Shown here in pieces: positions 1 to 8,366 of a stretch of DNA of 35,378 bases. Made by a program: the position numbers and the translations under genes. Each line of letters opens with the position of its first letter. Position 1 is the first letter of the stretch. Below the pieces are notes generated by a model. The model saw only the letters and a program-made list of their open reading frames with translations, was not told where the DNA came from and did not search any database. The DNA comes from Nitrospina sp. (GTDB lineage Bacteria; Nitrospinota; Nitrospinia; Nitrospinales; JACRGP01): assembly GCA_024648695.1 (NCBI GenBank), contig JACAVV010000043.1, positions 1 to 35,378 of the forward strand, in the 5' to 3' direction.

Positions 1-76
1 AAAAGTACCTCAAAAGTTCCCTAAATTTCTTGGTCGAAATTCGGGCGCGTTTTAAAATCGGGTTTCGCCGCTTCAT
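1..76 (-). CDS. IS1595-family (ISXO2-like) transposase, N-terminal fragment cut by the window edge
   Basis: A minus-strand frame opens with ATG at 74-76 and stays open to base 1, giving 25 codons. It contains RARISTKKFRELLRYF, which strongly resembles the N-terminal RxRIS-xKFREllR-F block of IS1595/ISXO2-type transposases, just before their helix-turn-helix. The DDE catalytic part would lie outside the window. Upstream bases 77-125 would then be the element's end; a terminal repeat there cannot be confirmed without the other end. The family call rests on recalled similarity over about 16 residues, so it is moderate. Confidence 0.5.
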   Translation of the reverse strand, partial: MKRRNPILKRARISTKKFRELLRYF

Positions 77-150
77 AACTACATTTTAGCCCTCTTTGGA
101 GGACGTTAACTAGTCATGAACCTTAATTTATTTATCAATTAGATGCCTAA

Positions 151-336
151 CAGGTTGCTGAAAAAGTATTTTTGGGCTCCTTTAAAATTTTTTATAAAAA
201 AGTCAGACTCTATAGCCACTTGCGCTTTAAAGGCAATAAAAAGGTTATTGAATCTTTATTGCAAAAGCATGGGTTCGGCAAAAAAACGCTTTAAATGGGC
301 AAGTTCTCCCAGGAGTTGGACTTTTTCAGCAACCTG
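151..336. mobile_element. MITE-like element with 17-bp perfect terminal inverted repeats
   Basis: The left arm CAGGTTGCTGAAAAAGT (151-167) is the exact reverse complement of 320-336. The 186-bp interval encodes nothing convincing; the 65-codon frame at 143-340 simply reads through both arms. CTAA occurs directly outside both arms (147-150 and 337-340), as expected for a 4-bp target-site duplication. CTAA fits the YTAR target reported for some IS5-group elements, but the parent family is inference. The element lies next to the transposase fragment at 1-76, though its arms need not match that element. Confidence 0.6.
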
Positions 337-340
337 CTAA

Positions 341-752
341 TGAAGGATCAATAAAAAGGGTTGCGACATGAGGACTCTTTGTTTCTGTAAAATTTACACG
401 CTTGTAATAATTTTTTTATAAACTTGAAATAAAACTTTGATATAAAATTACAATTACTTTGATAGTTTAAATTTATTGTGATATTAGTAACCTTATAAAA
501 CTATTATTAATTTTTAAGAAATTTTTTGGGTTTTTGGCGATTTATTCTGAGCAAAATCATTCTTATTGGTTTATTAGTTTGGCTTTACCAATCCAGTTAA
601 TAAGTTTTTTCAAATTTTAATCGATTGGCGGCAAAAGTTCAAAACTAAACTTTTTCCACATTTATTGAAATTGATTGTAATTTTAATTAGGTGATAAAAA
701 CTTAGACAAGCTGAAAATCCTTGTAATGGTGGTTCAGCTGGAGATTAAGGTT
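341..752. other. AT-rich intergenic spacer upstream of the REC-HD-GYP gene
   Basis: No reading frame of interest was found in about 410 bases that are markedly richer in A/T than the flanking genes. A weak promoter-like pair lies at 671-676 (TTGATT) and 693-698 (GATAAA) with a 16-bp spacer, upstream of the start at 753. In sequence this AT-rich, this may be chance. No strong terminator hairpin was seen. Confidence 0.5.
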
Positions 753-1764
753 ATGAGCATAGAATTTGATAAGCGACACCGGATTCTAGTTGTAGATGAC
801 AATCAGGCCGAAAATGATTGTTTGAAGGAAACACTAAGGGCCGAAGGTTATGAGATTGAATTACTCAGTGACCCAACTCGAATCCAATTAATTTTGGAAA
901 GCCATGACCTTGATTTAATTATTATAGAATTTGCCAATCCAAAGTATTCTGGCATCCGTATTTGTCATGGCCTAAAAAAAGATCCCAGGTATAAAATCGT
1001 CCCTATCGTTTTTCTCGCCGATTCTCTAGTCTCATCGAATAGATTAAAAGCCTTAAAGGTGGGTGCCTATGACATCTTTGCAAAGCCATTAGACATTGAA
1101 GAAATAAAATTGAGAATACGGTGGTTGATGAATTATAACAAAAATTGGCATCATTTGGAGTCTCCCGAAGAAGTATTGATGGCCCTCGCAAGGACGGTAA
1201 ATGCCCGGGATGATTATACCGGGGGGGCATGTGGAACGGGTAACCGGGGTATCTTTAGTGTTGGGCGAGAAGTTAAACCTTCCGGGGATTAGTTTGGAAT
1301 CCTTAAGAAAAGGTGCGATTTTACATGATATCGGAAAGATTGGAATGCCAGACAGTATTTTGCTAAAGCCAGGCAAACTCACTAAAGAGGAATATGAAGA
1401 GATAAAAAAACATTCTCGCATTGGTTATGAACTTTGCAAAGGACTTAAGAGCCTGGGAATGGGAGTGGATCTGATTCTTAACCATCATGAAAAACTGGAT
1501 GGAAGCGGCTACCCGCGAGGGTTAAAAGGAGATGAAATCGACATGCCATCCAGAATACTTGCGGTTTCTGATATTTTCGATGCTCTTATTTCAAGCCGGA
1601 ACTATAGAAAAGCTTTAGATATTCATAAAGCTTTTAAAATTTTGTGGAGTGAGGTTAAGGAAGGTAAAATTGATGGCGATGTTGTGGAAGCCCTTGTCAA
1701 AGAATATGGGAATGGAGACCACGATTTTTTTATAAATCCAAAAATGTCTCAACTGGTTTCTTAA
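753..1764 (+). pseudogene. REC-HD-GYP response regulator / c-di-GMP phosphodiesterase, frameshifted in a G7 tract
   Basis: The N-terminal part (753-1292) is a receiver domain. The acidic pair is D15-D16 and the conserved Lys is K111. The usual phospho-acceptor Asp is replaced by E59 (IIIEFANP), and the usual Thr/Ser is A89. The C-terminal part, in another frame (1201-1764), is a complete HD-GYP domain: GGHVERV, LHDIGKIG, HSRIGYEL, NHHEKLDGSGYP and AVSDIFDAL. The two halves meet at G7 (1221-1227), where six Gs would give an uninterrupted TGGHVERV. One extra base therefore breaks the gene; a sequencing error or slippage-based phase variation is possible. The start at 753 is preferred over 726 because GGAG lies 9 bases upstream. 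If restored, it would hydrolyse c-di-GMP in the cytoplasm. Confidence 0.85.
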
Positions 1765-1869
1765 TCATATGTCCCCTGTTGTTAACAAAAAGACCTTCTC
1801 GAATGAAGAGACCGGCGCTTTTTTAATATTCAGAAAAATCTTGTAAAAACTTATTTTTCACCCGTTTCC

Positions 1870-2877
1870 ATGATTTCTATTTCAAATTATATACAAATTG
1901 ACAAGGGGTTCCTAAATAGAACCCGTGGCCAAAGGTTCAACGTATATATAAAAACCCTTAATGGAAATCAAGAAAACTTTGTTCTCTTTGCGGACAAATC
2001 TCTTAAGCATCAAAAAAAACTACGGGAACTTTTGGAATCGGGAGAACTGGGGCAACCTCTTTATATTGAAAAAAGGGAACAAGATGAATATTTCATGCAA
2101 ATCGCAGAGCAACTCAGGAAAATGGCGAGTGAAAACCTAGTTTCGCCTAAGGTAATTACGCAAAAACTATATTTAGCCGCAAAGGCCATAACCAAGGATA
2201 TTTTTGAAAACGGTTTTTCTGAATCCCTGCTGGATACCGCAGATGGAGTTGTGGATACGATGCGGAGTTTTTTCTCGGAATCCGATATCAAGTTCAACGA
2301 ACTGGCCAGTGTTTTGGCCAAAGATATGGAAGCCTACACGCACGCCATCAATGTTGCGTCATATTGTCTGGCTTTGGGAAAGCATTTCAAGCTGAATTCG
2401 AAAGATACTTACGCCTTGGGAATTGGAGCCATCTTTCATGATATAGGTTTGGTGTCTGTTCCCAAAGAGGTTCTTGCAAAAGAAGGATCATTCCACGATT
2501 TCGGCACATTGCCCAAAATGAAACCTGTTCGCGTTCAAATGGGTGGAGATGATTTATGCCTTCAAAACCATCCTGCAAGGGGAAGAAATATACTCGAAAA
2601 AATCAAACGCTACCCCAAAACGGTTCTTGATATCGTTGAACAACATCACGAAAGTTATGACGGAAGTGGTTACCCTAACGGTCTAAACGGTGAATCCATT
2701 CCCCTCCTTTCCAAAATTTGCAAAATCGCCGACACATACGATACGCTGAGAAACCCCAAGTTTTACCGTTCAAATTCTTATGATCCTTTCCACGCTTTGA
2801 ATATTATGGTCAAAGATCTGAAAGGGCAATTCGATCCCAGGCTGATTAAGGAATTTATCATAATTATGGGTTCTTGA
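1870..2877 (+). CDS. HD-GYP domain cyclic-di-GMP phosphodiesterase
   Basis: This 335-residue cytoplasmic protein has an N-terminal region of about 130 residues resembling the accessory domain often found before HD-GYP domains. A full HD-GYP domain follows. Metal-ligand candidates are H158, H190-D191, H234, H259-H260 and D288, and the signature DGSGYPNGL lies near 264-272. Family knowledge gives hydrolysis of c-di-GMP to pGpG or GMP using a di- or tri-metal centre. It lies 105 bases behind the frameshifted REC-HD-GYP gene on the same strand, so the two may share a signal circuit. No clear ribosome binding site precedes the ATG at 1870. There are no membrane segments and no GGDEF domain. Confidence 0.85.
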   Translation: MISISNYIQIDKGFLNRTRGQRFNVYIKTLNGNQENFVLFADKSLKHQKKLRELLESGELGQPLYIEKREQDEYFMQIAEQLRKMASENLVSPKVITQKLYLAAKAITKDIFENGFSESLLDTADGVVDTMRSFFSESDIKFNELASVLAKDMEAYTHAINVASYCLALGKHFKLNSKDTYALGIGAIFHDIGLVSVPKEVLAKEGSFHDFGTLPKMKPVRVQMGGDDLCLQNHPARGRNILEKIKRYPKTVLDIVEQHHESYDGSGYPNGLNGESIPLLSKICKIADTYDTLRNPKFYRSNSYDPFHALNIMVKDLKGQFDPRLIKEFIIIMGS

Positions 2878-3168
2878 AGTTTCCTGACCTGAAATAGCCT
2901 GTTTACTGGCGAAATTGTTTTCCTCCAAAAGTGAACGTTGCAATACGCAATCAACCTCAGCGCGGTTTTTGAAATTTATTGCGTTAAAGCATTGAGGTAT
3001 AATGAAAAGAAGGTGGCATGCTCAGGAATAGACCAAAAGGGCGCTTTCTACCTTTTTCCTGTTTCTACCTCTTGAATGGGAACAGTCATTAATATTGCTT
3101 TTTCCTTCAAATCAGGTAAACTTATGAAAAGCCTATATTTGTTTGAAAGTGTTTAAAAATAAGAATTT
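2878..3168. other. Intergenic spacer, no gene recognised
   Basis: About 290 bases without a convincing frame. A perfect TATAAT lies at 2998-3003, but no good -35 hexamer sits at the right distance: TTGCGT at 2979 is only 13 bases away and TTGAAA at 2969 is 23. It is a weak promoter candidate at most for the gene at 3169. Confidence 0.4.
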
Positions 3169-3789
3169 ATGTCAAACGACCGTCAATTCCAGTTTAAAAA
3201 GGCGCAAATAGAAAACTTCTTGAAAAGTGAATTTAAAAAGAAGTTTCGCCATCGCTCTAAAATATCTATTCGCAAACGGCAAAAATTTCTCGAATCAGTT
3301 ACTCGAAAAGTCAGCCAACGGTTTGGAAAGGATGTTTTGTGTTTGATTGATTTTACCAAGAATGGTTTTATATCGGTGGTGTCGCCCTCGCAAAGTGAAC
3401 CGACCTCTAAGGGCCGGTTGTTTCAATCTTTTTCGCATCCCCAGGTTTATTATACGTCGCATTGTGTGGACCGATTTGCTCAACGGACCGAGACCACGGA
3501 AAACTGTATCCTGATTTTGGATACTTATTTACAAAATGCATTACTCACATATGGTCTGCATCCAGGTCATTTGGTGTGTCCCGATGGATTATTTGCCTAT
3601 GAATTGGAGGAGGACCGGTTTATTATTAAAACCTATATTAATTATGAATTACTTTCGGATTCGCAAATCAGGGAGTTTTACGTTCCGGACGTGCAGTCCC
3701 TGTTTGCAGAAAATATGGTTACCGAGAACTTTCATGAGAGCGATTTTATATTGTCCGACGAATATCCTCACCTGACAAACCAATCATAG
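3169..3789 (+). CDS. Unrecognised 206-residue protein
   Basis: The function is not recognised. The first 55 residues are strongly basic (many Lys/Arg, including RHRSKISIRKRQK) and could bind nucleic acid. The centre holds a compact block SHCVDRFAQRT followed by a helix and a hydrophobic beta-rich stretch ending IIKTYI. The H-x2-DRFxxR pattern is vaguely like small DUF4258/RelE-type folds, but that is only a resemblance. There is no signal peptide or membrane segment. The reading frame is clean and codon use matches its neighbours. The start is the first ATG, with only a weak purine-rich stretch ahead of it. It stands alone between the HD-GYP gene and ftsE. Confidence 0.6.
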   Translation: MSNDRQFQFKKAQIENFLKSEFKKKFRHRSKISIRKRQKFLESVTRKVSQRFGKDVLCLIDFTKNGFISVVSPSQSEPTSKGRLFQSFSHPQVYYTSHCVDRFAQRTETTENCILILDTYLQNALLTYGLHPGHLVCPDGLFAYELEEDRFIIKTYINYELLSDSQIREFYVPDVQSLFAENMVTENFHESDFILSDEYPHLTNQS

Positions 3790-3908
3790 TTGTTCTGCAT
3801 TAACCGGCCTATTTCAGCCTGTCTATTCCAGGGACTTCCTGGTGAATTCAGTTCAATCTTCAGATTTCTTTCCCACACTTTAAATTTTCCTGATTTTTTA
3901 CAATTGGA

Positions 3909-4565
3909 ATGATCCAGCTTTATAATATTTTTAAAACTTACAATGGCAAAATTCCTGCCTTAAACGATATTTCCCTGCTGATCAAAGAGGGTGCCTTTGT
4001 ATTTATCACCGGACCCAGCGGCGCGGGAAAGTCCACCCTCCTGAAACTTCTCTATCGTTGGGAAAACTTTGATAGCGGGCAAGTTTTGGTGAATGGCATG
4101 AACATCGCCAAAATCAAATACACCAAGTTGCATTTGCTCAGGAGGAATATCGGTGTGGTTTTTCAGGATTATAAATTACTTCCTAACCGCACCGTTTTTG
4201 AGAATGTAGCCTTTGCCAAGGAAGTCGTTGGAGCTAGCACCAAGACGATCCGGTTTAAAACATTAGACTCATTGAAAAAGGTTGGGCTGTTGGATAAAAG
4301 GGATTCCTACCCTCTGCAACTATCGGGAGGGGAACAGCAAAGAGTTGCCATCGCCCGGGCGATTGTCAATTCCCCAAAGATCCTCTTGGCTGATGAACCT
4401 ACCGGAAACCTGGATCCGGATATGGCTATGGAAATTGTCCGCTTGTTTCAATCTGCCAATGAACGGGGAATGACAGTCGTGTTTGCCACTCATAATCATG
4501 ATCTGGTGGCCAAGTCGAAATACCCTTTCATCATGCTCAATCGCGGCAGTATTGTTCGTTCCTGA
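3909..4565 (+). CDS. ftsE: Cell division ATP-binding protein FtsE
   Basis: This 218-residue ABC ATPase has the usual FtsE length. Walker A is GPSGAGKST (about 35-43), the signature is [14 protein letters not shown], Walker B plus D-loop is [11 protein letters not shown], and the switch His lies in FATHNHD. FtsE forms the cytoplasmic ATPase of the FtsEX complex, which recruits and switches on septal peptidoglycan hydrolysis. ftsX starts 13 bases downstream and an EnvC-like gene follows, which distinguishes FtsE from LolD- or MacB-type ATPases. The SD sequence is poor (GGA almost touching the ATG). Confidence 0.95.
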   Translation: MIQLYNIFKTYNGKIPALNDISLLIKEGAFVFITGPSGAGKSTLLKLLYRWENFDSGQVLVNGMNIAKIKYTKLHLLRRNIGVVFQDYKLLPNRTVFENVAFAKEVVGASTKTIRFKTLDSLKKVGLLDKRDSYPLQLSGGEQQRVAIARAIVNSPKILLADEPTGNLDPDMAMEIVRLFQSANERGMTVVFATHNHDLVAKSKYPFIMLNRGSIVRS

Positions 4566-4578
4566 CCCTTCATAGCCG

Positions 4579-5478
4579 ATGATTTCTACGCATTTAAAAA
4601 CAGCCATTCAAAATTTAAAATCCAATAAACAGGTTGGAATCGTAACCATTACGACCTTTGCCATCGCATTTTCCATTTTTGGATTGTTCCTTGTAATTTT
4701 TGTCAATTTGAATTCCATATTAGCGACTTGGAGTAAACAGGTTCAGATTGTGGTTTATTTGAAGGATGATATCAGCCTGGAAGAGAGGCAAGCGCTGGAA
4801 GACCTTATTCCGAAAAACCCGGATGTGGAATCTGCCACGTTCGTTCCTAAAGAGTTGGCCTGGAAAAATTTTAAAAATGATTTTTCAGCCAACGCGGATA
4901 TCCTCAATAGCCTGGACATCAATCCTCTGCCGGCATCTTATAATTTGCAATTTAAGCAGTCGGCGGACCGGGTGGAAAGGATTCGTGAATTTGCTGAAAC
5001 TTTATCCAGGAAACCGGGTGTGGAATCTTTGGAGTATGGGGAGAAATGGATTTCACGATTTGAGCAATTCATGGTTTTTTTAAGGGTGTTTTTGTTAGCG
5101 GTCGGGGGTCTTCTTTCTTTGGGTCTGATATTTATTTTGGCCAATACGATTAAACTGTCTGTGGTATCACGCCAGGCAGAAATAGAGCTGATGCTATTGA
5201 TTGGTGCCACACACCGGTTTATCAAAGGCCCATTCTTGGTGGAAGGTATGTTGCAAGGGTTTTTGGGTGCAGTGATTTCGCTGATTCTGCTCAAGGGAAT
5301 TCATATTTATATGAAATTCCAGTTTCTGGAATCCATTCAGTCGATTTTGAGAGGGGGCGAAATCCTGTTCATTTCTCCCTTACACAGTTTGATGCTGATT
5401 TCCATTGGCCTGTTCGTTGGGTGGATTGGAAGCTATATATCCATCAACCAGTTTCTGTTTGCCGGAGACCTGTCTTGA
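4579..5478 (+). CDS. ftsX: Cell division membrane protein FtsX
   Basis: A 299-residue ABC-type permease. There is one membrane helix near residues 20-45, a periplasmic domain of about 110 residues with the usual IVVYLKDDIS...LEERQ start, and then three C-terminal membrane helices. This is the FtsX topology. FtsX transmits FtsE ATP hydrolysis across the inner membrane to its periplasmic hydrolase activator. The gene follows ftsE directly, and its TGA overlaps the probable TTG start of the envC-like gene (TTGA), implying translational coupling. Confidence 0.93.
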   Translation: MISTHLKTAIQNLKSNKQVGIVTITTFAIAFSIFGLFLVIFVNLNSILATWSKQVQIVVYLKDDISLEERQALEDLIPKNPDVESATFVPKELAWKNFKNDFSANADILNSLDINPLPASYNLQFKQSADRVERIREFAETLSRKPGVESLEYGEKWISRFEQFMVFLRVFLLAVGGLLSLGLIFILANTIKLSVVSRQAEIELMLLIGATHRFIKGPFLVEGMLQGFLGAVISLILLKGIHIYMKFQFLESIQSILRGGEILFISPLHSLMLISIGLFVGWIGSYISINQFLFAGDLS

Positions 5479-6665
5479 ACTGGATGCGTTTCCTCACCCT
5501 TTATGGACTGCTGGCTTTTGGTCTTTGGCCATGTAGCCCAGCGGAGGTGATCGCCAGGCAGGATGTGAGTGAAAGCCTTCAAAAGCGCCTGGAAGAGGAG
5601 AAAAAGAAGCTTAATCAACTGAAAGCCAAAATTAAAAAAGAAGAAAAAAAGTTCTCCTCTTTTGATAAAAAGGAAACCTCCCTGCTCAGAACTCTGGGGA
5701 AAATTGAGGACCATTTGAAGGTTAAAAAAAGGGAGTTGGAAATTTATAAATGGAACATGGAAATCAATCAAAACAAGATCAAAAACCTGGCGGAAAATAT
5801 CAAAAACACAGAAGCTGTGTTGGCTGAGCAGAAACAGGTGTTGGCAAGAAGATTACGTGCTTCTTATAAGGAAGGACGATTATTTCCATTGAAGGTGATG
5901 TTTTCGGCGAAGAACTTTAATGATCTGATTCAGAGAATCCGCTTTCTGGAAATAGCAACGGAATATGATTTATCCATGTTTGACAAGTATCAGAAACGTT
6001 TGAACCAGCTGTATTTTGAAAAAGAGAATTTATTGAAAACCAGGGAAAAGATTCTCGAATTGAAAAAAGATGCCCAAATTAAGCAGGATGAAATTAAAAA
6101 ACAAAAAAGAGGAAAGTCGCGGTTTCTGAATAAACTGAAAAATAAAAGGGCTTTGATGGTCAAGGCAAGAAAGGAACTGCTGAAAACCTCTGAAGGCCTG
6201 AATGAAATGATCCTCAACCTGGAAAAGAAACTGGTGAAGGGTGAAGGACTCAACATCAGGGAATCGAAGGGGTATTTAAATCCTCCCGTTCAGGGTGATA
6301 TATTGAACCGCTTCGGAAAGAAAAGAGACAAGAAATATGATTCTTATATCGTTTATAATGGAATTAATATAAAAACTCCTTCCGGAACACCGGTTCGTGC
6401 TATTTTCGAAGGCACTGTGTTATTTACAGGGTTTCTGGAGGGTTATGGCAACCTGGTAATTGTGGGTCATGGAGGGAACTATCATTCTTTGTACGGCCAT
6501 TTGGATGAAATTATCACTTCCAAGGGAAAAAAAATCCGAAAGGGACAAATCCTTGGAAAATCTGGTGATACGGGTTCCCTTTTTGGCGAAACCCTGTATT
6601 TTGAATTAAGGCACAAAGGAAAACCGGTAGAACCTGCAAGCTGGTTTAAACTGTCGAAAAAATGA
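5475..6665 (+). CDS. EnvC-like murein hydrolase activator (coiled coil plus degenerate LytM domain)
   Basis: A secreted protein of about 396 residues. It has an N-terminal hydrophobic export signal, a long Lys/Glu-rich coiled coil (about residues 30-240) and a C-terminal LytM/M23 domain (about 280-390). The zinc-binding residues of active M23 enzymes are missing: the H-x-GxD site reads YNGIN and the final HxH site reads LYFELR, as in E. coli EnvC, which activates amidases rather than cutting peptidoglycan. With ftsEX just upstream, the likely role is an FtsEX-controlled activator of septal amidases. The start is probably TTG at 5475, because GGAG lies 7 bases upstream and the TTGA overlap couples it to ftsX. 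ATG at 5484 is the alternative. The longer frame from 5421 would run deep into ftsX. Confidence 0.88.
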   Translation: MNWMRFLTLYGLLAFGLWPCSPAEVIARQDVSESLQKRLEEEKKKLNQLKAKIKKEEKKFSSFDKKETSLLRTLGKIEDHLKVKKRELEIYKWNMEINQNKIKNLAENIKNTEAVLAEQKQVLARRLRASYKEGRLFPLKVMFSAKNFNDLIQRIRFLEIATEYDLSMFDKYQKRLNQLYFEKENLLKTREKILELKKDAQIKQDEIKKQKRGKSRFLNKLKNKRALMVKARKELLKTSEGLNEMILNLEKKLVKGEGLNIRESKGYLNPPVQGDILNRFGKKRDKKYDSYIVYNGINIKTPSGTPVRAIFEGTVLFTGFLEGYGNLVIVGHGGNYHSLYGHLDEIITSKGKKIRKGQILGKSGDTGSLFGETLYFELRHKGKPVEPASWFKLSKK

Positions 6666-6826
6666 AGCCCGGTGAAATCAAATTTTAGGAATAAAACTTT
6701 ATTCACTTTATAATGTTTTAAATATTAGATATTAACTTTTCTGATTAGTGAATTGGCCAGGTGCTTTGATCAAACTATAGATACAGGTCCCTTTAATTAT
6801 TTAATCCCTTTGGTGGAGAGATCGCC
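6666..6826. other. Spacer upstream of ctpA with a possible -10 element
   Basis: An AT-rich spacer of 161 bases. It holds a perfect TATAAT at 6709-6714 on the plus strand without a recognisable -35 hexamer 16-18 bases upstream. No terminator hairpin was seen after the envC-like gene, so read-through from ftsEX into ctpA is possible. Confidence 0.35.
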
Positions 6827-8323
6827 TTGAATAATTTTGGTAATGCTTTAGAAAATAAATTTCGTTGGATATCCGTTTGGATGGTTTGTTTGATAATCAT
6901 TGGTAGCTTGCTGGTGACAGGCCCGTCTCTGGCCGGGGCTGAGGAATCTACTAGCGAAGATGAAGAAGAAAAAGTTTCCACCTATGAAAAGCTTAAAGTA
7001 TTTTCGGAGATTCTTTCCCTGCTGGAAACCAGTTATGTGGAAGAGGTCGAAAACCAATCTATAATTGATGGTGCGATTCGTGGGATGTTAAAAACCCTGG
7101 ATCCACACACGACGTATATGCCTCCGGAATCCTATAGAGAGATGAAGGTTGAGACTTCCGGAAAATTCGGTGGTCTGGGGATCGAGATCAGTATCCGTAA
7201 CGGAGTTCTGACCGTGGTGTCTCCCATTGAGGACACGCCGGCTTTTCGAGCGGGTATTCAGGCAGGGGACAAAATAATAAAAATTGAAGATGAGTCGACA
7301 CTCGATATGACCTTGTCCGACGCGGTGGGCCATTTAAGAGGCGACAGAGGGGAACCTGTAACCATCACCATTTTCCGTGACGGTCTTAAGGAGCCTAAAG
7401 AGGTGACGATTGTCCGGGATATCATTAAAGTCCAAAGTGTTAAACACAAGCATTATAAAAAAGATATTGGTTATGTGAAGATCAGAAGTTTCACCAAAAC
7501 CACCAGCACCGGGCTCGACAAGGCTCTCAGGGAGCTTAAGGATGAGGGAATAGATAAATTGATTCTCGATTTACGAAATAATCCCGGCGGTTTGTTGAAT
7601 CAGGCGGTGGAAGTCTCGGACCGGTTCATCGGCAGGGAAAACCTCATTGTGTACACTAAAGGCAGGTCGGACGACCAGAATATGAGATTCACCACCCATG
7701 ACAATGTGGATCGGGTGGACTATCCCATGATCGTTCTGGTAAATGGCGGTAGCGCCAGTGCTTCGGAGATTGTTGCTGGCGCCTTGCAGGATCTGGGTCG
7801 TGCTGTAATCCTTGGAACGCCAACTTTTGGTAAAGGATCGGTTCAAACCATCATTCCACTCACCGATGGATCCGCTTTGCGCTTGACTACTGCACGCTAT
7901 TACACTCCTAGTGGCCGGGTGATTCAGGAAAACGGAATAGACCCGGATATCGTTGTGGAGATGCCTGTTCCCAAACTGGAAGATGAAGATGAAGACAAGG
8001 AAAATAAGGATAAGGAAGATTCTGAAAAAGAGCGCATGCGAAAATTTTTGCGCGAAAAGGATCTGAAAAAACATCTTAAAGGTAAGAAAAGTGAAGAAGT
8101 GGGTGCCGATGAGTCTCAACTGGATTCGGAGGATGTGACGAAAAAAGATGAAGACGCTGAAAAGGAAAAAGAAGACGAAGAGGAAAAAGCTGAGCAAGAA
8201 TTGAGGGAAGAAATGGAAAAAGACCCGCAACTTCGTGAAGCCATTGCCTTATTGAATGGTTGGGAAGTGATGATGAGTTCTTTCAAATCCAAGGTAGCCA
8301 ACAATATGGCAGGTCCTCAATAA
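6827..8323 (+). CDS. ctpA: Carboxyl-terminal processing protease (S41 family, CtpA/Prc type)
   Basis: A 498-residue envelope protease. An N-terminal hydrophobic segment (about 17-37) serves as export signal or anchor. A PDZ domain lies near 110-200 and the S41 catalytic domain near 200-380. The Ser-Lys dyad is visible as S311 in GGSASASE and K336 in PTFGKGSVQ, 25 residues apart as in known CtpA enzymes. Family members degrade or trim periplasmic proteins, including peptidoglycan-hydrolase regulators, which fits the upstream ftsEX-envC genes. The start is TTG, chosen because GGAGAG (6815-6820) lies 6 bases ahead. An unusual tail of about 100 highly charged Asp/Glu/Lys residues follows the protease domain, then a short hydrophobic-helix-like end. 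Confidence 0.93.
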   Translation: MNNFGNALENKFRWISVWMVCLIIIGSLLVTGPSLAGAEESTSEDEEEKVSTYEKLKVFSEILSLLETSYVEEVENQSIIDGAIRGMLKTLDPHTTYMPPESYREMKVETSGKFGGLGIEISIRNGVLTVVSPIEDTPAFRAGIQAGDKIIKIEDESTLDMTLSDAVGHLRGDRGEPVTITIFRDGLKEPKEVTIVRDIIKVQSVKHKHYKKDIGYVKIRSFTKTTSTGLDKALRELKDEGIDKLILDLRNNPGGLLNQAVEVSDRFIGRENLIVYTKGRSDDQNMRFTTHDNVDRVDYPMIVLVNGGSASASEIVAGALQDLGRAVILGTPTFGKGSVQTIIPLTDGSALRLTTARYYTPSGRVIQENGIDPDIVVEMPVPKLEDEDEDKENKDKEDSEKERMRKFLREKDLKKHLKGKKSEEVGADESQLDSEDVTKKDEDAEKEKEDEEEKAEQELREEMEKDPQLREAIALLNGWEVMMSSFKSKVANNMAGPQ

Positions 8324-8366
8324 TTGATTTGGGACTTTCACTTCTTTATCAGGCAGGCTTGGGTTT

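Noticed and set aside
143-340. 65-codon plus-strand frame
   Set aside because: It reads through both inverted arms of the MITE-like element, has no ribosome site and resembles no protein.
2979-3003. TTGCGT plus TATAAT as a promoter
   Set aside because: The 13-base spacing is too short; only the -10 is convincing.
7571-8230. 219-codon minus-strand frame
   Set aside because: It lies opposite the ctpA catalytic domain and its charged tail; the Phe-rich product arises from complementing Glu/Lys codons.
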